Shown: piece after piece, positions 19,629-26,363 of the stretch
Position numbering within the stretch: position 1 is the first letter of the stretch
Layout: each line of letters opens with the position of its first letter
Assembly: GCA_964577115.1 (NCBI GenBank)
Contig: CAZNXJ010000009.1
Coordinates: 137,574 to 201,573 of the forward strand
Source: CAZNXJ01 sp964577115
GTDB taxonomy: Bacteria; Planctomycetota; Planctomycetia; Pirellulales; Pirellulaceae
Reading direction: 5' to 3'
DNA: 64,000 bases
Program-made: the position numbers and the translations under genes
The notes under the pieces: model-generated
What the model was told of the DNA's origin: nothing
Databases searched by the model: none
The model's input: the letters and a program-made list of their open reading frames with translations, nothing else

Positions 19629-21695
19629 ATGTCGTCGGAATCGTCCTCAATCAATCCGGAAACGATTGAACAGACCAAGCAGCAAATCCGCGGCCTGGTC
19701 AGTGAAATCGCGCAGCTTTCGAAAAGCGATCTTGGTCCGGATGAATACTATCCGGCCTTTTTGACGCGCCTGGTCCAGGCTCTGGCGGCGGTCGGTGGTG
19801 CGGTGTGGCTACTGGGCGACAACCGCCGCCTGTCGCTCAAGTACCAGACAAACATCAGCGAAACGCTGCTCGACGAAACCTCGGACGACGCCATCCGGCA
19901 CATGCATCTGCTGCGGCAGACTCTGGGGGCCAACCGTTCGCGGCTCGTTCCTCCCTTCTCGAGCGGCGATCAAGAGCAAGCCGGTGCGAATCCGACACGC
20001 TACCTGCTGGTGCTGGCACCGCTGACTGCCGACGGCGAACCGGAAGGCGTCATCGAAGTCTTCCAGCGCCCGGACGCTCAGCCGGCGACGCAGCGCGGCT
20101 ACGAGCGGTTTCTCGTGCAGATGTGCGAGCTGGCCGGGGAATGGCTCAAGTCGCAGAAGCTCAAACGCTTCAGCGACCGCCACTCGCTCTGGGCGCAGGC
20201 CGACCACTTCTCGCGCCTCGTCCATGAAAGCCTCGATCTGCGCGAAACGGCCTACACGATCGTGAACGAAGGGCGGCGCCTGATTGGCAGCGACCGCGTG
20301 ACGCTCGCCATTCGGCGCGGACGCAAGTGCGTGGTCGAGGCGGTCAGCGGCCAGGATACGGTCGAGAGCCGCTCGAATATTGTCGCCGCACTGAATGAGC
20401 TGACCTCGAAGGTCGTCGCCACCGGCGAGACGCTCTGGTACGAGGGCTCGACGGAAGACCTCCCTCCGCAGCTCGAGAAAGCCGTCCATGCGTACGTGGA
20501 CGAATCGTACGCCAAATCCATGGTGGTGCTCCCCATCCGGCGTCCCAAGTCGGTCGAGACGCGTGTCGACGAGCTACGACGGCATGAGGCGTCCGCCGAG
20601 CGCAACGAATCGAACGAGATTATCGGCGCGCTGGTGGTGGAGCAGATCGAAACGGATGTGCCGCGCGAGATCATGGCGCCGCGCGTGGACCTGGTATACG
20701 AACACGCCGCGCGGGCTCTCTCGAATACGCTCGCTTATCAGAACCTGTTCCTCATGCCCGTTTGGCGGACGCTCGGTAATGCGAGCGTCGTCGTCAAAGC
20801 GCGCAACTTGCCGAAGACGTTGCTAGCCGCGGCCGCCGTGTTAATCACGGTCTTCGTGCTGTTCTTCGTACCGACGCGCCTGATGCTCAGTGCCGAAGGC
20901 ACTCTCCAACCGGTTGTTAAACGGGATGTGTTCGTCCAAGTGCCGGGAACGGTCGAGGAGGTGCTGGTCGAAGATCAGCAGTTCGTTCAGGCGGGACAAC
21001 CGCTCGTGCGGACATCGAGTCCCGAGTTGACGCTCGAGTTACAGAAGCTGCGTGGCGAGTACCTGGCGAAGCAGGAGGAATTGGCGACCGTCATCGACGC
21101 GTTGCGCGACCAGCGGAACCTCAGTGACGACGAGATCATCAAGCTGGGCGGCCGGCAGCTCGAACTGCGCGAGACGCTCAAGAGCCTTGATCAGCAGATT
21201 GCGCTGCGGCAGAGCCAGGTCGATCAGCTGACCATCACCAGCCCGATCACGGGGATCGTAATGCTGTCCTGGGACGTCGCCCGTTCGCTGCGCGGAAGGC
21301 GCGTCGAGGCCGGCCAGTCGCTGATGACCATCGCCGATCCGGATCAGGACTGGGAGCTCGAGCTAAAAATGCCCGAGCGGCGCATGGGGCACGTCAATCG
21401 CGCGGCGGCCGAACTTGCCGAGAAAAACGTCCGTCTGCCGGTGGACTACATCCTGGCCACCGATCCGCGGCGCCGTTTACATGGCGAAATCAAGTACATC
21501 GATCACGTCACGCGTGTCGAGGATATCTCGGGGCACACGGTCATGCTGCGAGCGGACATCGAGGAACATGACCTGCAAGGCGGGCTACGGCCGGGGGCCA
21601 AAGTCCATTCCCGCGTGGATTGTGGACCCTGCTCACTCGGCTACCGGTGGTTCCACGAGGCCATCGCCTGGGTGGAAACGCACTTGCTGTTCTAG
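19629..21695 (+). CDS. GAF-GAF-transmembrane-HlyD fusion protein
   Basis: 688 residues. A short coiled coil (about 8-30) is followed by two GAF-like domains (about 40-180 and 205-370). A single transmembrane helix lies at about 397-417. The remainder is an HlyD/membrane-fusion type region: first lipoyl half-motif at 437-467 (VPGTVEEVLVEDQQFVQAGQ), coiled coil at 470-530, second half-motif from about 535 (ITSPITGIVM), then a beta-barrel part. GAF domains typically bind small ligands or nucleotides in the cytoplasm, while HlyD regions form periplasmic adaptors of export systems. The protein could therefore couple a cytoplasmic signal to a periplasmic adaptor. It is followed after 91 bp by a second HlyD gene. 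No catalytic output domain was seen. Confidence 0.85.
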   Translation: MSSESSSINPETIEQTKQQIRGLVSEIAQLSKSDLGPDEYYPAFLTRLVQALAAVGGAVWLLGDNRRLSLKYQTNISETLLDETSDDAIRHMHLLRQTLGANRSRLVPPFSSGDQEQAGANPTRYLLVLAPLTADGEPEGVIEVFQRPDAQPATQRGYERFLVQMCELAGEWLKSQKLKRFSDRHSLWAQADHFSRLVHESLDLRETAYTIVNEGRRLIGSDRVTLAIRRGRKCVVEAVSGQDTVESRSNIVAALNELTSKVVATGETLWYEGSTEDLPPQLEKAVHAYVDESYAKSMVVLPIRRPKSVETRVDELRRHEASAERNESNEIIGALVVEQIETDVPREIMAPRVDLVYEHAARALSNTLAYQNLFLMPVWRTLGNASVVVKARNLPKTLLAAAAVLITVFVLFFVPTRLMLSAEGTLQPVVKRDVFVQVPGTVEEVLVEDQQFVQAGQPLVRTSSPELTLELQKLRGEYLAKQEELATVIDALRDQRNLSDDEIIKLGGRQLELRETLKSLDQQIALRQSQVDQLTITSPITGIVMLSWDVARSLRGRRVEAGQSLMTIADPDQDWELELKMPERRMGHVNRAAAELAEKNVRLPVDYILATDPRRRLHGEIKYIDHVTRVEDISGHTVMLRADIEEHDLQGGLRPGAKVHSRVDCGPCSLGYRWFHEAIAWVETHLLF

Positions 21696-21771
21696 CCTCC
21701 GCTGTACCCACTGCTGCTTCGAACATCGCGCTGCCTCGCCAGCAGCTTACCGCAACGATCGCCGGATACCC

Positions 21772-21779
21772 GAGGAGAG
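21772..21779 (+). promoter_or_regulatory. Ribosome binding site fixing the HlyD start
   Basis: GAGGAGAG lies 7 nt before the ATG at 21787. This selects that start over the in-frame upstream codons reaching back to 21415, which would overlap the preceding gene. Confidence 0.8.
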
Positions 21780-21786
21780 TTTTTCT

Positions 21787-22716
21787 ATGACGACGACTGC
21801 CGCTCTCATCCTTTCGCTGGCTCTGTCGGCGCAGATAAGCGCCGATCCGAATGCGGATAGCTTCGGAGTGATCGAAGGCAAGGTAACGCTGATTCGCGAA
21901 GTCCAGGTCCCCGCTCGGCAGCCCGGTGTCTTGCGCGAGGTTGCGGTCGCCGAGGGCAACAGCGTCCAGAAGGAGCAATTGCTGGCGAAAATCGACGATT
22001 CGGAAGCGCTGCTGCGCCGCGAGGCCGCTCATCGCGAATATCTCGCGGCTCTCGAACAATCCAAGGACAACATCGAGGAACAGGCGGCGCGCGCGGCCGC
22101 TTTGGTCGCAGAAGCCGAACTGGAAGATTCGCTCTACGTGAACCGCAAGCAGCCCGGCGCGATCAACAAAACCGAGCTGCGTCGCCAGGAGCTAACAGCC
22201 GACCGAGCCAACCTGCAAATCAAGGTGGCGGAAATGGAGTTCAACGTCGCCAAGCTGTCCAGCAGCGCGGCCGAAGCGAAGGTCGCGGTGATCCAGCACG
22301 AAATCGACACGCGCAAGATCGTTGCGGACTTCGACGGCCTCGTGGTCGCTCAGTATCGCCAGCCGGGGGAATGGGTCCAGGCGGGCGAACCGGTATTTAA
22401 AGTCATTCAGATGGATCGGCTGCGCGTGCAGGGCTTTGTCCCCGCCGGCCGGTACGCTCCGCATGAAATCGAAGGCCGGCCGGTACGCATCACCATCGCA
22501 CTGCCGGGCGGCAAGAAGCACGAAATCCAAGGAACCGTCGACTACTGTAGCCAGGTGGTGGACACGAAGCGTGAACACCGTTTGTGGGCGGAGTTCGACA
22601 ACGTGCCGGTGCTCGAACGCAACGGGCACACGTTCTGGCTGATCGCGCCCGGGATGGACGCGACGATGCACATCGATATGTCGGGCGCTCGGTCGCCGGC
22701 GGTCGCGAATCGCTAG
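21787..22716 (+). CDS. Periplasmic HlyD-family adaptor protein
   Basis: 309 residues starting at a codon preceded by GAGGAGAG. An N-terminal hydrophobic signal (TTAALILSLALSAQISA) directs it across the membrane. Residues of about 25-70 form the first lipoyl half-motif (VPARQPGVLREVAVAEGNSV). A coiled-coil hairpin lies at about 75-175. The second half-motif (IVADFDGLVVAQYRQPGEWV) is followed by a beta-barrel region. The layout matches membrane-fusion proteins of RND, ABC or MacA-type pumps, but no pump or TolC gene is adjacent. It sits between the GAF-HlyD and M50-HlyD genes, so it probably forms a hetero-oligomeric adaptor with them. The coiled coil is short, as in adaptors that do not need a long periplasmic span. 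Confidence 0.85.
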   Translation: MTTTAALILSLALSAQISADPNADSFGVIEGKVTLIREVQVPARQPGVLREVAVAEGNSVQKEQLLAKIDDSEALLRREAAHREYLAALEQSKDNIEEQAARAAALVAEAELEDSLYVNRKQPGAINKTELRRQELTADRANLQIKVAEMEFNVAKLSSSAAEAKVAVIQHEIDTRKIVADFDGLVVAQYRQPGEWVQAGEPVFKVIQMDRLRVQGFVPAGRYAPHEIEGRPVRITIALPGGKKHEIQGTVDYCSQVVDTKREHRLWAEFDNVPVLERNGHTFWLIAPGMDATMHIDMSGARSPAVANR

Positions 22717-22776
22717 GGCAGCAGAGCATTGGGAAGCGGCGAGCGGGCTGTAGCGTGAACAGGGGCGGGGCAACGT

Positions 22777-25026
22777 ATGGCGACCTTGGCAGATAGTCTG
22801 GTCAGTAGCGCATCGCGCCCGTTGCGGTTGCGCACGCGGCCCGACCTGTCGGTTCGCCAGCACCGCTACCACGGCCGCGCCTACTGGGTCGTGAAGGAAC
22901 CCGTGGGGTTGAATTACTTCCGGTTCCACGAGGAAGAATTCGCCATCCTCCAGATGCTCGATGGCGTCACCAGCATGGAGGAGATCAAGGAACGGTTCGA
23001 ACGCGAGTTCGCTCCGCAGAAGATCACGTTCCAGGACCTCCAGCAGTTCATCGGTATGCTGCATCGCAGCGGGCTGGTGATATCAGACGCGCCGGGCCAG
23101 GGGCGGCAACTGAAACGCCGCCGCGACGAAAAGAAGCGCAAAGAACTGCTCGGCAAAATGACCAACGTCTTTGCCGTGCGGTTCCGCGGGTTCGACCCGG
23201 AGCGGCTGTTTAACGTTTTGATCCCCTACACGTCGTGGATCTTCTCGCCGGCCGCCATCATTTTCACGCTCCTTCTCGGCCTTAGCGCCCTGACGCTGGT
23301 CGCCGTCCAGTTCGACGTCTTCCGATCTCGGCTGCCGAGCTTCCACGAGTTCTTCGGGCCGCACAACTGGATTTATCTCGGCGTCACGATGGCCGCCGTC
23401 AAGGTGCTGCACGAGTTCGGTCATGGGCTCTCATGTAAACGCTACGGCGGGGAGTGCCACGAGCTCGGCGTGATGCTCCTGGTATTCACGCCCTGCCTGT
23501 ACTGCAACGTGTCGGACTCGTGGATGCTGCCGAACAAATGGCACCGCGCGTTCATCGGCGCGGCGGGCATCTACGTCGAAGTCATCCTGGCCTCGATTGC
23601 CACGTTTATCTGGTGGTTCAGCGAGCCGGGAACGATGATCAATCAGATCTGCCTGAGCATGATGTTTATTTGCTCGGTCAGTACGATCCTTTTCAACGGC
23701 AATCCCCTGCTCCGCTTCGACGGCTATTACATCCTGATGGATGTGCTCGAGATCCCGAACTTACGCCAAAAGGCGACGGAGGTCTTGAAGCGTTTTGTGA
23801 CGTGGCTGTGCCTCGGCATCGAGCAGCCGGAGAACCCCTTCCTACCGCAGCGGCACCATTTCTTCTTCGGCCTGTATACGGTCGCCGCGGTGATCTACCG
23901 CTGGGTCGTCGTGTTTTCGATCCTCTATTTCATGAACAAAGTATTCGAGCCGTATGGGTTGAAGATCATCGGGCGCATGATCGGCGCCATTGGCTTCTTC
24001 GGGCTGGTCGTGCAGCCCCTCTATCAGCTCGGCAAGTTCTTCTACATGCCGGGGAGGATGCATAAGGTGAAGCGTTATCGACTGGTGCTGTCGGGCGTGG
24101 TCCTATTGGCCGTCATCGGCTTCATCCTGCTCGTGCCGCTGCCGCATCAGGTGCAGAGCGTCTTCACGGTGAAGCCGCGCGGCGCCGTGCCGGTCTATCC
24201 GCGCGTGGATGGCCGCCTGGTGGAAATCACGGTGCAGCCGGGCGACCGGGTCGAAGCGCAGCAGAAGCTGGGGCGTATTGAGAACGTCGAGCTACAGCTA
24301 CAGCTCGAACAGCTCAACGGCGACAAAGCTCGCCTCCAAGTGCAGCTCGACAATCTCCGTGACTTGCAATTGCTGCGCGGACGTGGAGATGATCTGGCGA
24401 GCGGCCAGAAGGCGCAGATCGAAGCCGTGCTGCGCAGCGTCGAAAAAGAGATCGCTCAGGTCCAACGAGAAATCGATCAGCTCGATATCCTCGCGCCCGT
24501 CGCGGGGATGGTGCTGCAGCCGGAGTATCGGCCGAGCCCGCCGTCGTCGGACGGGCGGCTGCCCAGCTGGACCGGTTCGCCGCTCAGCGAGCGCAATCTG
24601 AACTCGATTATGACGAAGAGCGACCTGTTTTGCCGGATTGGTGAGCCGGACCAGCTGGAAGCCGAACTGATCCTCGACCAGTCGGTGATAGACTTCATTC
24701 GCGAGGGGCAGAAGGTCGAGCTGAAGTTCGAGGCGCTCCCGCACGAAGTGTTTGAAGGAACGATCGGCGAGATCGGTCTGGATCGGCTGGAAGTGGCTCC
24801 GCCGAGCCTGACGGCGCAAGGGGGCGGCGGCCTGGAAACGGTCAGCGATCCGTCGACCGGGTTGGCCCGGCCGCTGCACGCGTCGTACCCGGCGCGTGTC
24901 GAGCTGCCTCGGGAGAAGCGGCTCCAGGTCGGGATGAAAGGCTACGCGAAGATCCACGCCGACTGGATCCCGCTCGGCCATCGCTTGTACCGTTATATCG
25001 CGAAAACCTTCCATTTCGAGTTTTAG
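22777..25026 (+). CDS. PqqD-M50 peptidase-HlyD membrane protein
   Basis: 749 residues. Residues of about 45-105 resemble a PqqD/RiPP-recognition fold (FRFHEEEFAILQMLDG...). A polytopic membrane region follows from about 150. It contains the site-2-protease zinc motif HEFGH (212-216) and a second-ligand motif NPLLRFDG (309-316), the arrangement expected for M50 peptidases. After the last membrane helix near 440-460 comes a periplasmic HlyD-like part. This has a lipoyl half-motif (VYPRVDGRLVEITVQPGDRV), a coiled coil at about 500-570, a second half (ILAPVAGMVLQPEY) and a barrel region. Zinc-dependent cleavage within the membrane is expected from the intact motifs; the substrate is unknown. It is the third HlyD-containing gene in the row, 60 bp after the preceding one. 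Confidence 0.88.
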   Translation: MATLADSLVSSASRPLRLRTRPDLSVRQHRYHGRAYWVVKEPVGLNYFRFHEEEFAILQMLDGVTSMEEIKERFEREFAPQKITFQDLQQFIGMLHRSGLVISDAPGQGRQLKRRRDEKKRKELLGKMTNVFAVRFRGFDPERLFNVLIPYTSWIFSPAAIIFTLLLGLSALTLVAVQFDVFRSRLPSFHEFFGPHNWIYLGVTMAAVKVLHEFGHGLSCKRYGGECHELGVMLLVFTPCLYCNVSDSWMLPNKWHRAFIGAAGIYVEVILASIATFIWWFSEPGTMINQICLSMMFICSVSTILFNGNPLLRFDGYYILMDVLEIPNLRQKATEVLKRFVTWLCLGIEQPENPFLPQRHHFFFGLYTVAAVIYRWVVVFSILYFMNKVFEPYGLKIIGRMIGAIGFFGLVVQPLYQLGKFFYMPGRMHKVKRYRLVLSGVVLLAVIGFILLVPLPHQVQSVFTVKPRGAVPVYPRVDGRLVEITVQPGDRVEAQQKLGRIENVELQLQLEQLNGDKARLQVQLDNLRDLQLLRGRGDDLASGQKAQIEAVLRSVEKEIAQVQREIDQLDILAPVAGMVLQPEYRPSPPSSDGRLPSWTGSPLSERNLNSIMTKSDLFCRIGEPDQLEAELILDQSVIDFIREGQKVELKFEALPHEVFEGTIGEIGLDRLEVAPPSLTAQGGGGLETVSDPSTGLARPLHASYPARVELPREKRLQVGMKGYAKIHADWIPLGHRLYRYIAKTFHFEF

Positions 25027-25205
25027 CCGGAGCACTGCGAGCGGTTCCAAACGGCGTTCCGGTTGCCCGGATCCGGCAAGCAATGCGACTCGCACGCGCG
25101 TGCGTACGCTCGGCAAAGGCGTTACACGCCATTGTCTTGCGAAATAAATCGGTTTCTGTCATGGTTGAACCGATGGAACAGTGGGTGTAAGCCCCGAGAA
25201 CTAGC

Positions 25206-25212
25206 AAGGGAG
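25206..25212 (+). promoter_or_regulatory. Ribosome binding site fixing the DUF3467 start
   Basis: AAGGGAG is 6 nt before the ATG at 25219. This favours the 125-residue product over longer readings of the same frame from 25063. Confidence 0.75.
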
Positions 25213-25218
25213 AATTCG

Positions 25219-25596
25219 ATGAGCAAAGACACAGCCAAGACCGAAAGCGGCGAAGCCGCTCCCGCCGCTCCTCCGGTCGGCGCCGAAGCCAAGCCCGCTC
25301 AGCCCCCCGCTCCGCAGCAGCAAGTGCACGTGGACGACAGCGGCAGCGCTGCGCTCTACGCGAACTTCTGCCGAGTGACCGGTTCGCCGGAAGAGCTGAT
25401 TATCGATTTTGGTCTCAATCCGCAGCCGGTGGGGATCCCGAAGGATCCGATCAAAGTCAACCAGCGGGTGATTCTGAACTACTACACGGCGAAGCGTCTG
25501 CTGGGCGCCTTGCAGATGTCCGTGCAGCGCCACGAGTCGATTTTTGGTGTCTTGGAAACCGACATCCAGAAGCGCCTCCGCACGCCCCAGCAATAA
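25219..25596 (+). CDS. DUF3467-family protein
   Basis: 125 residues. The first 40 are Ala/Pro-rich and probably disordered. Residues of about 45-120 match the DUF3467 pattern: YANFCRVTGSPEELIIDFGLN, a VNQRVILNYYTAKRLLGAL stretch and a final helix. It is cytoplasmic, with no signal peptide or membrane helix. It is the last gene of the SecA-like/HlyD/M50 row, 192 bp after the M50 gene and just before a terminator, so co-function with the membrane complex is a reasonable inference. The biochemical role of the family is not established. Confidence 0.8.
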   Translation: MSKDTAKTESGEAAPAAPPVGAEAKPAQPPAPQQQVHVDDSGSAALYANFCRVTGSPEELIIDFGLNPQPVGIPKDPIKVNQRVILNYYTAKRLLGALQMSVQRHESIFGVLETDIQKRLRTPQQ

Positions 25597-25623
25597 CCCG
25601 CTCGCTCGCCGCTCGCTCACCGA

Positions 25624-25657
25624 ACCGCGTCCCGCGACCTCGGACGCGGTTTTTTAT
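25624..25657 (+). terminator. Rho-independent terminator
   Basis: A 9-bp stem (ACCGCGTCC / GGACGCGGT, loop of 9 nt) is followed by TTTTTATT. It lies 28 nt after the DUF3467 stop and marks the 3' end of the HlyD/M50 transcription unit. Confidence 0.9.
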
Positions 25658-25680
25658 TGCGCGAAGGAAGAAAGGAAGGA

Positions 25681-25719
25681 AACCACGGATGGTCACGGAT
25701 CATCATGGATGAGGGATGA
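25681..25719. repeat. Left arm of an imperfect inverted repeat around the GxxExxY pseudogene
   Basis: AACCACGGATGGTCACGGAT and the following 19 bases match, with few mismatches, the reverse complement of 26313-26348. The purine-rich flank outside the arm (GGAAGAAAGGAAGG) is also mirrored by CCTCTTCC on the right side. Confidence 0.75.
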
Positions 25720-25871
25720 CCACGGGTGCGGAAATGCCAAGGAGATGTCAGGACGAAGTAGAGAGGGGCGACATGGGATTGTCAGCTGGCTGAACTATTC
25801 GAGGGAGTTGGGATGTGAAGCAAGTGGGATGAAACCTTCTATCCCGTTCCTCAAAATGCGCGAGCCTGACA

Positions 25872-26239
25872 ATGACGAAGCTGGTCAATGAGAAGGAAAC
25901 GTACGCGATATTGGGCCCGTGCTTCGAAGTATACAACGAGATGGGATGCGGATTTCTGGGGGCCGTTTATCAGGATTGCCTCGCCATCGAGTTCCGCGAA
26001 AGGGGATTCCCTTCGTTGCCCAGCAGCATTTGAATTTGCCGTACAAGGGCGAGCCATTGTCGTCCAAGTACATTCCCGACTTCGTCTGTTGGGAAAGAAT
26101 CATTGTCGAGTTGTAGGCCGTCAAATCGCTGTGCGACGAGCCTCGAGCACAGCTCTACAACTACCTAAAAGCCGCCGGAATCAGGCTCGGCCTTCTGATT
26201 AATTTCGGGCATCCTCCCAAAGCTGGAATGCAAGAATAA
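25872..26239 (+). pseudogene. Decayed GxxExxY-family gene
   Basis: Joining three segments restores a typical GxxExxY protein. Frame one gives MTKLVNEKETYAILGPCFEV, then YNEMGCGFLGAVYQDCLAIE. Around 26003-26008 a missing base shifts the frame; the continuation reads IPFVAQQHLNLPYKGEPLSS, then KYIPDFVCWERIIVEL. A TAG at about 26114 replaces the Lys codon expected in ELKAVKSL. The reading then continues to LYNYLKAAGIRLGLLINFGH and is shifted again by one base near the end, where the family's PKLEWKRI-like ending should be. Two frameshifts and one nonsense codon make a functional product unlikely. The gene lies inside inverted repeats (25681-25719 and 26313-26348). Confidence 0.85.
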
Positions 26240-26312
26240 TCTTGGGATGATGATCGGAGTGGGAACCACGAACGACCCGGATCAGGTGCTTCTCGGTGGA
26301 GGACGCCGATGC

Positions 26313-26348
26313 ATCCTTCATCCGTGCTGATCCGTGTCATCCGTGGTT
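26313..26348. repeat. Right arm of the inverted repeat around the GxxExxY pseudogene
   Basis: Its reverse complement begins AACCACGGATGACACGGATC and aligns with the left arm at 25681. It contains three ATCCGTG-like units, a motif I associate with dispersed repeats next to GxxExxY genes. Confidence 0.75.
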
Positions 26349-26363
26349 CCCTCTTCCTCGTTT

